Shown: piece by piece, positions 50,647 through 59,917 of the stretch
Layout of the letters: each line of letters starts with the position of its first letter
Numbering within the stretch: the stretch's first letter is position 1
Assembly (NCBI GenBank): GCA_031549285.1
Contig: JAVBPZ010000007.1
Coordinates: forward strand, 1-64,000
Origin: JAAYCI01 sp031549285
GTDB lineage: Bacteria > Bacillota > Clostridia > Oscillospirales > Ruminococcaceae
Direction of reading: 5' to 3'
DNA: 64,000 bases
Notes under the pieces: generated by a model
The model's database searches: none
What the model was told of the DNA's origin: nothing
The model's input: the letters and a program-made list of their open reading frames with translations, nothing else
Program-made: the position numbers and the translations under genes

Positions 50647-53199
50647 GTGGAAGAATTGGCATCAATAGAAGAGCAGTTTGTGGCTCTGCGAAAAGAATAC
50701 ATAGAGACACGGTTTAGGGGTCTGAACGAGATGCAGCGGCAAGCGGTTTTTTCCACCGAGGGTCCGCTGCTGATTCTTGCCGGAGCAGGCAGCGGAAAAA
50801 CCACCGTGCTGGTGCGCCGCATAGCGAACCTGGTACTGTTTGGGCAGGCGTACCAGGCTGGCCGGGTGAACGGCACCCCCAGCGAGGCCGATTTGGCCGA
50901 GCTGCGGGAGTGCATTGCGCAAAAAACCGCGGCAAGCGCGCGGCTGGCGCCCATGCTGGCGGTGGACCCGGTGCGTCCGTGGAACGTGCTGGCCATCACC
51001 TTTACCAACAAGGCCGCCGGGGAACTGAAAAACCGTCTGGCAAAGATACTGGGGGAAGAGATGGAGGCGGATGTAAATGCCTCTACCTTTCACTCGGCGT
51101 GTGTGCGCATATTGCGGCGGGACGGCGAAAGGCTGGGCTTTCCGCGCAGCTTTACCATTTATGATGCCGACGACCAGCAGCGGGTGCTGAAAGAGCTATA
51201 CAAAGGGCTGAATATCGACGACAAGTTTTTGCCGGTGAAAAGCTGTTTGGGATCTATTGGCCGGCTGAAAGACCGCATGGTAAGCCCGGCCGAGGCGGCG
51301 GAAAAAGCCGGAGACACCCGCGCGCAGCTGGTGGCACAGGTCTACATGGCTTACGCGAAAAAGTGCCGGGATGCCGGCGCGATGGATTTTGATGATTTGA
51401 TTTACTACACCGTGCGGCTGCTGCGGGAATTTGTCGAGGTGCGGGACTATTACCGGAACCGGTTCAAATATATTCTGGTGGATGAGTATCAGGACACCAG
51501 CGTGGCGCAGTTTCATCTGGTGAACCTGCTGTGTGACGAAAAGAACAACGTGTGCGTGGTGGGGGACGACGACCAAAGCATCTACCGGTTCCGCGGGGCG
51601 ACCATCGAGAATATTTTAAGCTTTGAGGAACGGTTCCCTGGGGCAAAGGTCATTCGCCTGGAGCAAAATTACCGTTCCACCAGCAGTATTTTGGACGCGG
51701 CAAACTGTGTGATACGCAACAACGCCGGGCGCAAAGGCAAAACCCTGTGGACCGACAACGGCCAAGGAAACAAGGTGCAGCTGTTTACCGCCGCAAACGA
51801 ACAAGACGAGGCGGCGCATATTGCCGATGTGATTGGCGAAAACATGCGCGGCGGGGCAAAGCTGCGTGACCACGCGGTGCTGTACCGCATGAACGCACAG
51901 TCCAGCCCGGTGGAAAACTATTTTGCGCGCGGGGCTATCCCGTATAAAATAGTGGGCGGGCTGCGGTTTAATGACCGCAAGGAAGTAAAGGACCTGCATG
52001 CGTACATGAGTGTTGTGGCAAACCCGCGGGACGACCTGCGGCTGCGGCGCATTATCAACGAGCCGGGGCGGAAGATTGGCGCGGTGACGGTGGACACGGT
52101 GGCGGAGATAGCCGGAAATCTGGGCGTGCCCATGCTGGAGGTGGTGCGTGATGCGGCGGCGTATCCCGCCCTGTCCCGTGCATCGGCGGCATTGGCTGGC
52201 TTTTATGCAGTGTATGAAAAGCTGGTGGAATTAAACGAAACGTTGCCGTTGGACCTGTTTGCGGCGGAGGTGCCGGAGGTGACCGGCTACAACAACATGC
52301 TGAAGGCGCAGGGGGAAGAAGGTAAAACCCGTCTGGAAAACGTGGGACAGCTGGTTTCCAACGTGAAAACCTACGCCGACCAGCACGGCGCCGAGGCCAG
52401 CCTGGAAGGATACCTGGAAGAAATTGCACTGATTTCCGACATAGACAACTATGACGAAGAGGCCGACCGGGTGGTGATGATGACCATGCACGCGGCGAAG
52501 GGCCTGGAGTTCCCTTTTGTGTTCATTGTGGGGCTGGAGGAAGGGATATTCCCCAGCGACATGAGCCGGTGGAACGACGAAGACCTGGAGGAAGAACGGC
52601 GGCTGTGTTATGTGGGCATTACCCGTGCGAAAAAGGAACTGTACCTGAGCAAGGCGGAAAGCCGCCTGCTGTATGGCCAGACCCGGCGCAACCAGCAAAG
52701 CCGGTTTGTGGAAGAGATAGACGCGCAGCTGCTGGAAGAGCAAACCTCGCCAATGGCCTCTGCCGGGCAGATGGGCGGTCATTTCGGCTTTGGCGATGAC
52801 GAAGGAGCCGGCGGTAACTTTGGCCGCGCGGCAGCCGGCGGCCGGGGGTACCTGAACAACGAGTACAACCGCCCGGCGGGACAAAAGCGAGTGCCCAGCC
52901 GCGCGGCGGGATTTGGGAATGGTGCAGGCGGTTTTGGCGGGGGTACTGCCGCCGGAAATACCGGCGGGGTGGGCGGGCAAAGCCGGTCCGCCTTTGCCTA
53001 TAAGCCGGCCGGCGCGCCCAAGCCGCAGAATGCCGGCATCACGTTTGTGCCGGGCGACGCGGTGGAGCACAAGGTGTTTGGCCGTGGCGTGGTGCAGAAG
53101 GTGACTCCAGTGGCGGGCGATTTTATTGTGGAGATTGCGTTTGAGGGCGCCGGGGTGAAGAAAACCATGGCAAACTATGCACCGCTGACAAAGGTATAG
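50647..53199 (+). CDS. pcrA: ATP-dependent DNA helicase PcrA/UvrD
   Basis: The 850-residue SF1A 3'-5' helicase has Walker A AGAGSGKTTVL (~residues 45-55), motif Ia ITFTNKAAGE, Walker B ILVDEYQDTS (~278), motif III VVGDDDQSIYRFRGA and motif V/VI (TMHAAKGLEFPFVF; YVGITRAKKELYL). It unwinds DNA in nucleotide excision and mismatch repair and clears fork obstacles. A Gly/Ala-rich linker (~720-790) leads to a C-terminal Tudor-like module (GDAVEHKVFGRGVVQKV) known to contact RNA polymerase in PcrA. The start is GTG 50647 behind GGGGAAG. Confidence 0.96.
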   Translation: MEELASIEEQFVALRKEYIETRFRGLNEMQRQAVFSTEGPLLILAGAGSGKTTVLVRRIANLVLFGQAYQAGRVNGTPSEADLAELRECIAQKTAASARLAPMLAVDPVRPWNVLAITFTNKAAGELKNRLAKILGEEMEADVNASTFHSACVRILRRDGERLGFPRSFTIYDADDQQRVLKELYKGLNIDDKFLPVKSCLGSIGRLKDRMVSPAEAAEKAGDTRAQLVAQVYMAYAKKCRDAGAMDFDDLIYYTVRLLREFVEVRDYYRNRFKYILVDEYQDTSVAQFHLVNLLCDEKNNVCVVGDDDQSIYRFRGATIENILSFEERFPGAKVIRLEQNYRSTSSILDAANCVIRNNAGRKGKTLWTDNGQGNKVQLFTAANEQDEAAHIADVIGENMRGGAKLRDHAVLYRMNAQSSPVENYFARGAIPYKIVGGLRFNDRKEVKDLHAYMSVVANPRDDLRLRRIINEPGRKIGAVTVDTVAEIAGNLGVPMLEVVRDAAAYPALSRASAALAGFYAVYEKLVELNETLPLDLFAAEVPEVTGYNNMLKAQGEEGKTRLENVGQLVSNVKTYADQHGAEASLEGYLEEIALISDIDNYDEEADRVVMMTMHAAKGLEFPFVFIVGLEEGIFPSDMSRWNDEDLEEERRLCYVGITRAKKELYLSKAESRLLYGQTRRNQQSRFVEEIDAQLLEEQTSPMASAGQMGGHFGFGDDEGAGGNFGRAAAGGRGYLNNEYNRPAGQKRVPSRAAGFGNGAGGFGGGTAAGNTGGVGGQSRSAFAYKPAGAPKPQNAGITFVPGDAVEHKVFGRGVVQKVTPVAGDFIVEIAFEGAGVKKTMANYAPLTKV

Positions 53200-53216
53200 A
53201 TGCTGGCGGCGGGGTG

Positions 53217-53298
53217 GCCCGCGTTGCGCAAAAGCCCTCTTTTGCGCAGGCCGGGCGTATGCCCGGCTACAGGGGCAAGGCCCCTGTGAAGCGCGGGC
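53217..53298. repeat. Cloverleaf-like intergenic element, copy 2
   Basis: Outer arms GCCCGCG (53217-53223) and CGCGGGC (53292-53298) enclose three consecutive hairpins: 53225-53248 (10 bp, loop CCCT), 53250-53267 (7 bp, loop GTAT) and 53269-53287 (8 bp, loop AAG). It has the same plan as the element at 38031-38121 but different stem sequences. It is non-coding and lies just after the pcrA stop codon. Confidence 0.75.
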
Positions 53299-53468
53299 AG
53301 GCGGGGGCGTTTGTGCCGGGCGGAGACAAAGAAAAACGGCGGCGGTACGCACCGAGGAAACGCTGGCACTAGCGCAAGAGGAACGGGATAGAACCACCAA
53401 GGAAACCAAGGAAAAAAGAGAAGATAACTTCCCAACAAAACCAAGCCAGAGGAAAGGGAGCGCGGCAC

Positions 53469-54251
53469 ATGAAGGTACAACTGATTGCTCATACCCCACA
53501 ACCGGAAAAGGTGGTGGCCGCAGCGGCCAAGCTGTGTTATTCGAATGCAACGGTGGATGACCTGCTGGAGGGATTGACCGAGGAAAAAAGCGCCGGGTTT
53601 GTGCAGATGTTGGCGTCACTGGGGCACGAAAGCCCCACCGAGCATGTCAGCTTCACCTTCGCGATAGAAGGGGTGAGCCGTGCGTTGCTGGCGCAGATTA
53701 CCCGGCACCGCATTGCGTCGTTCAGCGTGCAAAGCCAGCGATATGTAGAGCTGGAAAACTTTGCATATGTGATACCGCCGGAAATTCAGGCCATTCCGCG
53801 GGCTGCCGCGCTGTTCACCGAGGCTATGCAGAAAGAAAGCAGCCTGTATTCAGAGCTGACGGCAATTTTGGAAAGCAAGCATTGCGAGGAATATTTCGCA
53901 GCGGGCATGAACGAGAAAGAAGCGGCGCAAAAAGCGCAGAAGCAGGCGATAGAAGACGCGCGGTTTATACTGCCGAACGCCTGCACCACCAAGATGATCG
54001 TGACCATGAACGCCCGCAGTTTGAACAACTTTTTCCGGCTGCGCTGCTGCAACCGTGCGCAGTGGGAGGTGCACGAGGTGGCGGACGAGATGCTGCGGCT
54101 GGTGTACGCCCTGGCGCCGGCGCTGTTCGTGAACGCGGGACCGGGCTGCGTGGCCGGTGGCTGTACCGAGGGGAAAATGACCTGTGGCAAGGCGGATGAG
54201 GTGCGGCAAAAGTACTACCGGATAAAAGAAGAGGGACGCAAAGATGGGTAA
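53469..54251 (+). CDS. thyX: Flavin-dependent thymidylate synthase ThyX
   Basis: The 260-residue protein makes dTMP from dUMP using FAD and methylene-THF. The ThyX signature RHR-x7-S is present as RHRIASFSVQSQRY (~residues 78-91), and the C-terminal R-S-L-N-N-F-F-R-L-R-C segment (~residues 180-190) is also typical. The enzyme releases THF rather than DHF. GGGAG precedes ATG 53469. Its 3' end overlaps tmk by 8 bases, so synthesis and phosphorylation of dTMP are coupled. Confidence 0.97.
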   Translation: MKVQLIAHTPQPEKVVAAAAKLCYSNATVDDLLEGLTEEKSAGFVQMLASLGHESPTEHVSFTFAIEGVSRALLAQITRHRIASFSVQSQRYVELENFAYVIPPEIQAIPRAAALFTEAMQKESSLYSELTAILESKHCEEYFAAGMNEKEAAQKAQKQAIEDARFILPNACTTKMIVTMNARSLNNFFRLRCCNRAQWEVHEVADEMLRLVYALAPALFVNAGPGCVAGGCTEGKMTCGKADEVRQKYYRIKEEGRKDG

Positions 54252-54903
54252 GCTGGTGGTGATAGAGGGCCTGGACGGTAGCGGGAAAGCCACACAGACG
54301 TCGCTGGTGGCACAGGAACTGGCCGCCGCCGGAAAAAAGGTGCGCAAAATTTCTTTTCCGGACTACACCAGCCGGTCCAGCGCCCTGGTGCAGATGTACC
54401 TGGCGGGGGAATTTGGCAGCCGCCCGGAGGACGTGAACGCCTATGCGGCGTCGGCCTTTTACGCGGTGGACAGGTACGCCAGCTATAAGAAAGAATGGGG
54501 CCGGTTCTATGCGGAGGGGGGGCTGTTGGTGGCGGATAGGTACACCACCAGCAACGCCATACACCAGTGTGCGAAGCTGCCGCGGGAAGAATGGGAAGAA
54601 TATATAGCCTGGCTGCGGGATTTTGAATACAAGAAGCTGGGTGTGCCCCAGCCAGACCTGGTGGTGTATCTGGATGTGGAACCGCAGGTAAGCCAGCAGC
54701 TGCTGCTGCAGCGGTACGGCGACGACGCCAAAAAAGACATTCACGAACAGGACGTGGCGTATCTGATGCAGTGCCGGGAAGCGGCGCTGTGGTGTGCGGA
54801 AAAGCTTTCCTGGGTACGCATAGTGTGCAGTGAAAACGGGCATATGCGCCTGCGGGAGGATATTACGAAAGATGTACTGTGTAGTGTGAGGGAGAATATA
54901 TGA
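54244..54903 (+). CDS. tmk: Thymidylate kinase
   Basis: The 219-residue P-loop kinase phosphorylates dTMP to dTDP. Walker A is GLDGSGKATQT (residues ~9-19), the DR(Y) motif lies in VADRYTTSNAIHQ (~97), and the LID region contains KKDIHEQD. It follows thyX directly, giving a two-step route to dTDP. AGAGGGA precedes ATG 54244. The stop overlaps the next gene by 4 bases. Confidence 0.95.
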   Translation: MGKLVVIEGLDGSGKATQTSLVAQELAAAGKKVRKISFPDYTSRSSALVQMYLAGEFGSRPEDVNAYAASAFYAVDRYASYKKEWGRFYAEGGLLVADRYTTSNAIHQCAKLPREEWEEYIAWLRDFEYKKLGVPQPDLVVYLDVEPQVSQQLLLQRYGDDAKKDIHEQDVAYLMQCREAALWCAEKLSWVRIVCSENGHMRLREDITKDVLCSVRENI

Positions 54904-55790
54904 CGTTTCGTGAGGTGACGGCGGAAGACGGCAGGTGGGCCCGGCCGCTTTTGGAAAACGATGGATTCCGCAGTTGCGAGTTTTCATTTGTGAACATTTA
55001 TATGTGGAGCCGGGTCTACAACACGAAAATTGCGCGATATAATGACTTTGTTATGGCGCGCAGCGAGGGAAAACGCCTGCACTACCTGTACCCGGCGGGC
55101 GAAGGAGACCGGAAAGATGCCATTGACGCGATACTGGCGGACGCCAACGAAAGCCAAAAGCAACCGGTGATTTTTTCCCTGACGGAAGAAACCAAAAACC
55201 AGATGGAGGCGTGGTATCCCGGCGTGTTTTTGTTCGACAAGCCGCGCGGCCAGGCAGACTATATTTACAACGCGCAGGACCTGGCCGACCTGCCGGGCAA
55301 ACAATACCAAAAAAAACGCAACCATTGTTCCCGGTTCGAGCGCAGCTATCCGGACTGGGCGTTTCACGAAATTCGCCCCGAGGATATAGAAGCGGTGTGT
55401 CAGTTCAACAACCGCTGGTGCAACCTGTACGACAACCGTGATGACGAAGGCATAGAGGAGGAACACCGCGCCATCAAACTGGCGTTCCGGCATTATGATG
55501 AATTATGCCTGAGGGGTGGCTTTTTAACCACCGGCGGCGAAATCGTGGCGTTTTCGTTCGGCAGCCCGCTGGGCGGCGACATGTTTGTGACCCATGTGGA
55601 AAAGGCGCTGTACGATGTACTGGGCGCCTACAGTGTCATCAACCGCGAAATGGCCCGGAATTTTTGCCGGGGGTATACCTTCATCAACCGGGAAAACGAC
55701 CTGGACGAAGAAGGGCTGCGGGATGCAAAGCTGTCTTACCACCCGGTTCTGCTGGAGGAAAAGTACACGGCGGAGCTGAAGAACGTATAG
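54900..55790 (+). CDS. DUF2156 (phosphatidylglycerol lysyltransferase C-domain-like) protein
   Basis: The 296-residue soluble protein has the two-lobed GNAT-like fold of DUF2156: an N-terminal FSFVNIYMW segment (~28-36), the K-R-N-H-x-x-R-F element (~residues 138-145), FSFGSPLGGDMFVTHVEKA (~215-233) and a closing FINRENDLDEEGLRDAKLSY motif. In MprF this domain transfers lysine from Lys-tRNA to phosphatidylglycerol; stand-alone soluble forms like this have unknown substrates. It is translationally coupled to tmk. Confidence 0.9.
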   Translation: MTFREVTAEDGRWARPLLENDGFRSCEFSFVNIYMWSRVYNTKIARYNDFVMARSEGKRLHYLYPAGEGDRKDAIDAILADANESQKQPVIFSLTEETKNQMEAWYPGVFLFDKPRGQADYIYNAQDLADLPGKQYQKKRNHCSRFERSYPDWAFHEIRPEDIEAVCQFNNRWCNLYDNRDDEGIEEEHRAIKLAFRHYDELCLRGGFLTTGGEIVAFSFGSPLGGDMFVTHVEKALYDVLGAYSVINREMARNFCRGYTFINRENDLDEEGLRDAKLSYHPVLLEEKYTAELKNV

Positions 55791-55818
55791 TACGTGAGGA
55801 CAACAGGAGGGTGGCAGG

Positions 55819-56700
55819 ATGTACCGTAAAGCGCAAAGGCAGGATACACCGGCACTGCTGTTGTTGTGGCGGCAGGTTTTTGGGGACGATGACGCGTTTA
55901 TCCTTCGCTGTTTGGATATCTTTGCCGGGCCCGGCCAGGTGTATGTGGCTGCGGAGCAAGACGGCCTGGATGCCATGCTGCTGGCGGTGCCGTGCGAAGC
56001 AGGCGCACGGCAAGGGGCGTACCTTTATGCGCTGGCTACCCGGCCGCAAAAGCGCGGCGCCGGGGTCATGAGCGGCCTGATGCAATACGCCGAGCAGGCG
56101 GAGCAAACGGCTGGCGCGCAGTTTGCTGTGCTGATTCCCGCCAACGACGGATTATATCCCTTTTACCGGCGCCGTGGCTATGAAACCGCGGTTTGCCTGC
56201 GGCAGATTTGTCGGCAGGTGGAGGAGTTGGTGTTGCCCTTCGGCAAAAGTACGATGGGCGACATGGAAGGATATCCGGTTTCCTGGCCGCGCATGGATGA
56301 TGGCACGGCCCAGCGCTTTTCGCGGCTGCGGGCGCGGCACATACACCTGCCCTATATTTGTTTTTCCGCTGCGCGCGCGCTGCTGGTTTGGCAGGACATG
56401 GCGGCCACCGGTGCGCGCCTGGCGGAATGCGGCGCGGGATACAGTGTTTATTTTGCAAGCAAGTACACACTGCTGGTGGCGGAACTGTTTGCGGAGAACC
56501 AGGCGGCGGCGGATTTGCTGCTGCGGGAAATTTGTCACCGGGAGCAGCGGAAACAGATCACGATAACCCTGCCGCAGGCCAGCCCATTATACGCGGGCAC
56601 GGGTGAAAACATGCGAAGCGGGCTGGTGAAATACTTTACACCGTCTGCGCGGCAGGAAAATCTATATTTGCGTTTTGCGCTGGATGAAATTATATCTTGA
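55819..56700 (+). CDS. GNAT family N-acetyltransferase, two-lobed
   Basis: The 293-residue protein has an N-terminal GNAT domain: MYRKAQRQD start, LYALATRPQKRGAGVMSGLM (acetyl-CoA P-loop, ~residues 67-86), and YPFYRRRGY closing element (~113-121). The remaining ~165 residues form a second lobe, as in Eis-like acetyltransferases. AGGAGGG precedes ATG 55819. It lies 28 bases after the DUF2156 gene, another GNAT-fold protein, and is probably co-transcribed. Substrate unknown. Confidence 0.85.
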   Translation: MYRKAQRQDTPALLLLWRQVFGDDDAFILRCLDIFAGPGQVYVAAEQDGLDAMLLAVPCEAGARQGAYLYALATRPQKRGAGVMSGLMQYAEQAEQTAGAQFAVLIPANDGLYPFYRRRGYETAVCLRQICRQVEELVLPFGKSTMGDMEGYPVSWPRMDDGTAQRFSRLRARHIHLPYICFSAARALLVWQDMAATGARLAECGAGYSVYFASKYTLLVAELFAENQAAADLLLREICHREQRKQITITLPQASPLYAGTGENMRSGLVKYFTPSARQENLYLRFALDEIIS

Positions 56701-56766
56701 TGACGGGGTACGGTCCATACGGGGATAGTGGATGCGGAACACAAGGAATGGCGGGAGAATGAACGA

Positions 56767-57831
56767 ATGAAGTGCAGCTACTGTGGGGGAAAAACAACCG
56801 AACCGATTTGTGTTTGCTGCGGCAAGCCGGTGCATGGAAACCGGCAGCAGGCCGAGGCGGTTTCTTTATTGTCCTTCGAAGAAGTGACGGTTCCGGTTAC
56901 CGCGGGAACAATGTTGAAAGAAAAGGTGCAGCAGGCCGCGGGCCGGGTGGTAAAGAAAACGCCGGCGCAAAGCAGGGCAAAAGCAACGGTGGCGGCAGGA
57001 AAATCCACCGCAAAAACTAGTACAAAACCGGCGGAAAAGACGGCCGCGAAGCCCAAAACCAGCACGGCGGCAGCCACGCCGGCCGAGAAAAACAAACCGG
57101 AAGACAAAAAAACACAGCCGGCAAAACCTGCGGCAGCCCCGGCACAAAAAGCCGCAAAGAAACCAGCGGCAGCGCAGGAAAAAGCACGCGATACCACAGC
57201 GGCCCAGCCGGAAGCAGCCGCAGGCGGTACGGCGGCGGCCGCACTGGCGGTAACCCCGGCGACGCCTGCCCTGCAAAAGACAACGCAGCGCTGGCTGGGT
57301 GGCGTATCGCAGGGGAAAAGCGGAAATTTCCGTGGCATGCTGATGGTCTTTTATATCTGGGAGTGCATTCAGATGATTGCCGCCGGGCTGGTGATGCTGG
57401 TGTCCTCGCTGATTACGGTGGTTAGTTTTGTTAACGTTGTTTGGGATATTATTGCCGGCGGCGGGGACTATGACCTGACCCTGCGCGAGGGGATTTTCTC
57501 CAGCCTGCTGGTGCTAATTTTAATTATGATGATCAGCCTGTATGTTTACAAAATAAACCAGGCGGTGGTAAACCGCATGAACAACCGGCAGGGGACCTTC
57601 CTGATTCCGTATTACATATACAACCTCAGCAACATTTTGCTGGCATTTTTGTCCTACTACATTTTCTACACCTCCGCCGGGAACATTTACTTTGTCACCT
57701 CCGGCAGCATGCTCATTTACCCCACTGTGTATTTTGCGGCCAATGCGGCGGTGTCTGTGGCGTGGGTGGTGTATCTGTTCCTGTCGCCACAGGTGAATGC
57801 TTTGTTTAGAAAAACGGAAGAAAACAGCTGA
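56767..57831 (+). CDS. Zinc-ribbon protein with histone-H1-like linker and membrane domain
   Basis: The 354-residue protein has three parts. A zinc ribbon starts at Met1 (MKCSYCGG ... CVCCGK; cysteines near 3, 6, 16, 18, 19). A basic Lys/Ala/Pro/Thr linker (~50-165; KPAAAPAQKAAKKPAAAQ-like) resembles bacterial histone-H1-like tails. A C-terminal membrane domain has about four spans (~195-345). GGGAG lies before ATG 56767; the longer frame from 56728 has no site. The linker could bind nucleic acid or wall polymer, or simply act as a spacer; I do not recognise the family. Confidence 0.78.
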   Translation: MKCSYCGGKTTEPICVCCGKPVHGNRQQAEAVSLLSFEEVTVPVTAGTMLKEKVQQAAGRVVKKTPAQSRAKATVAAGKSTAKTSTKPAEKTAAKPKTSTAAATPAEKNKPEDKKTQPAKPAAAPAQKAAKKPAAAQEKARDTTAAQPEAAAGGTAAAALAVTPATPALQKTTQRWLGGVSQGKSGNFRGMLMVFYIWECIQMIAAGLVMLVSSLITVVSFVNVVWDIIAGGGDYDLTLREGIFSSLLVLILIMMISLYVYKINQAVVNRMNNRQGTFLIPYYIYNLSNILLAFLSYYIFYTSAGNIYFVTSGSMLIYPTVYFAANAAVSVAWVVYLFLSPQVNALFRKTEENS

Positions 57832-57853
57832 TGTTTCGCAGCTGTGTGTTTTT
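57824..57853 (+). terminator. Short hairpin terminator
   Basis: ACAGCTG / CAGCTGT (7 bp) with an 8-nt loop, then GTG and five T residues. It overlaps the stop codon of the membrane protein gene and touches the -35 box of the next promoter. Confidence 0.65.
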
Positions 57854-57880
57854 GACAAGCGGCGTGTTTTGGATTATGCT
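57852..57880 (+). promoter_or_regulatory. Promoter of the DJ-1 family gene
   Basis: Perfect TTGACA (57852-57857), a 17-bp spacer, TATGCT (57875-57880). Confidence 0.8.
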
Positions 57881-57977
57881 TAATGATGTGTTACGCTGCT
57901 GCTGAAAAAAAGTAAAAAAGGATTCTTTTACCCGGCGGTGCGCGGAAATGCGCGCCGGCAACGAAAGGAAAACTACC

Positions 57978-58529
57978 ATGAAAACCGTGTATGTTTTTTT
58001 GGCGAATGGGTTTGAGGAGATTGAGGCATTGACGGCGGTGGACCTGCTGCGCCGCGCGGGAATTACGGTACATACTGTGGGCGTAACCGGCAAACAGGTG
58101 CTGGGCGGGCACGGCATACCGGTGACGGCGGACGTGGACGGCGATGGGTTCATGCTGCCGGGCGATGCCGACATGGTGGTGCTGCCGGGCGGTGGCCGCG
58201 GGACCGAAAACCTGATGGCCAGCGATCTGGTGGCCGAGGTATTGGCAGAGGCACAGCGCCGGAATATTTTCATCACCGCTATTTGTGCGGCGCCCACGGT
58301 GCTGAACAAAGCCGGCCTGCTGAACGGCAAAACAGTGACGGCGTTCCCCAGCGAGCAGCCAAAACTGACCGCCAGCACGGTGACCGGCAGCGCGGTAGAA
58401 CAGGACGGGAATATTATCACCGGGCGCAGCGCCGGCACCGCACTGAGCTTTGCGCATGCGCTGGTGGAGGCGCTGGCCGGAAAAGCCAAAGCGGACGAAG
58501 TATTGTTCCATTTATATCCCGGGCCGTGA
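57978..58529 (+). CDS. DJ-1/PfpI family protein
   Basis: The 183-residue protein has the DJ-1 fold with the conserved E14 (GFEEIEA) and nucleophile C103 (ITAICAAPTVL). It matches the DJ-1/YajL subgroup, proposed to act as a glyoxalase or protein deglycase, or as a redox chaperone; the exact activity is debated. AAAGGAAA precedes ATG 57978. It has its own promoter and is 45 bases upstream of mltG. Confidence 0.93.
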   Translation: MKTVYVFLANGFEEIEALTAVDLLRRAGITVHTVGVTGKQVLGGHGIPVTADVDGDGFMLPGDADMVVLPGGGRGTENLMASDLVAEVLAEAQRRNIFITAICAAPTVLNKAGLLNGKTVTAFPSEQPKLTASTVTGSAVEQDGNIITGRSAGTALSFAHALVEALAGKAKADEVLFHLYPGP

Positions 58530-58574
58530 TAGGCCCAGATATATAGCAAAGGCAATTTATTACGGAGGTTTTCC

Positions 58575-59828
58575 ATGGCAAACAACAATGCCGGGTACGG
58601 CAAAGAGGATGACGCGGCGCGCCGGCGTGCCGACGCGATGCAGAAAAAGGCGAACAAAAAGCAATACGACGAGGATGAGTATGACGATGATGAGGCGGCC
58701 CGAAAAGCAGGAAAGGGTTGCTTGGTTGCGTTTTTGGTGGTGTTGCTGATTGTGGCAGGCATACTGTTAACCGGGTTTTTGTATATCCGGGGCGAACTGA
58801 ACGGCAGCAACGCCGACGCCACCGGTACCGTAACGGTGGAGGTTCCCGGCAACAGCGGCGGTACGGCGGTGGCAGGCATTTTAAAAGATGCGGGCCTGAT
58901 AGGCAACGAGGCGGTATTCCGCTTTTATGTGCGGTTTAACGGCGCGGGTGGCGGCTTCCAGAAGGGCGTCTATGAGCTGGAGTCCGGCATGAGCTATGAC
59001 GAACTGATTGAAGCACTGAGCCAGGCCCCGGCGCCGAAGGAAACTATTCAGGTGATGATCCCGAAGGGCAGCACGGTGGTGCAGTTTGGCCAAAAGCTGG
59101 CCGAGGCGGGCCTGTGTACGGTGGAGGATTTTGTTGCCGCGGCAAACAACCTGGAGGAATACAGCGATATTTCGTTTATTTCGAAACTTTTGGAAGAGGG
59201 ATTTGACGAAAGCACCTATATGCGTGCGGAGGGGTACCTGACGCCGGACACCTATGATTTTTATGTGGACGACACCCCGGAAAACTATGCGCGCAGGTTG
59301 TTTGAGCAAACGGAAATCAACCTGGGTAAGCTGACCACGCTGGAGGAAGGGCAGGATGTGTATACCCTGCTGGCGGCGAAAGACATGACGTTACATGACC
59401 TGTTCACGCTGGCCTCCATGGTGGAAGAAGAAGCCAGTGAAGTGGACGACAACCAGGGTATGGTGGCGGGGGTGTACTGGAACCGCATGAGCAAGGACCT
59501 GCCCGCCGGTGCAGCCGGGCGCCGCATGGAATGTGACGCGACGTTGCTGTATATCCGTGACTGGATTGCACGGGATTACGGAGACGATGTGGACAGCGTG
59601 CCGGAAAGCCTGCGCCTGGGGTACGACACCTATGAGCGGGAAGGCCTGCCGGTGGGGCCAATCTCTTCGCCCGGGCCCACGGCGCTGCAGGCGGCGCTTA
59701 CCCCGGTGGTGCATAGCGATTTCTACTATTTTGTAGACCCGGAAGGGGCATACCACTACAACCAGACCTTCAGCGGCCACCAGGCGGACATTAACCGGTA
59801 TGGCGTGAAGGGGCAGGAGCAGGACTGA
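58575..59828 (+). CDS. mltG: Endolytic transglycosylase MltG
   Basis: The 417-residue membrane protein has an acidic/charged cytoplasmic N-terminus (~50 residues), one transmembrane span (~52-74) and an extracellular YceG domain. The catalytic Glu lies in FTLASMVEEEASEVDD (~residues 275-290), followed by GVYWNRM and a DATLLY segment. MltG cuts nascent glycan strands and sets their length. ACGGAGG precedes ATG 58575. In many Firmicutes mltG is followed by U32-family peptidase genes, as here. Confidence 0.94.
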   Translation: MANNNAGYGKEDDAARRRADAMQKKANKKQYDEDEYDDDEAARKAGKGCLVAFLVVLLIVAGILLTGFLYIRGELNGSNADATGTVTVEVPGNSGGTAVAGILKDAGLIGNEAVFRFYVRFNGAGGGFQKGVYELESGMSYDELIEALSQAPAPKETIQVMIPKGSTVVQFGQKLAEAGLCTVEDFVAAANNLEEYSDISFISKLLEEGFDESTYMRAEGYLTPDTYDFYVDDTPENYARRLFEQTEINLGKLTTLEEGQDVYTLLAAKDMTLHDLFTLASMVEEEASEVDDNQGMVAGVYWNRMSKDLPAGAAGRRMECDATLLYIRDWIARDYGDDVDSVPESLRLGYDTYEREGLPVGPISSPGPTALQAALTPVVHSDFYYFVDPEGAYHYNQTFSGHQADINRYGVKGQEQD

Positions 59829-59844
59829 GTATTTGCAGCATTCG

Positions 59845-59879
59845 CCGGCGCCCGGTAACCTACCGGGTGCCGGTGTTTT
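59845..59879 (+). terminator. Hairpin after mltG
   Basis: A 13-bp stem CCGGCGCCCGGTA / TACCGGGTGCCGG (one G-T pair) with loop ACC, then TGTTTTA. Confidence 0.75.
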
Positions 59880-59917
59880 AGGTGCGGAAGAGAATTAAGC
59901 AAAAAAGTGGGATGTAA

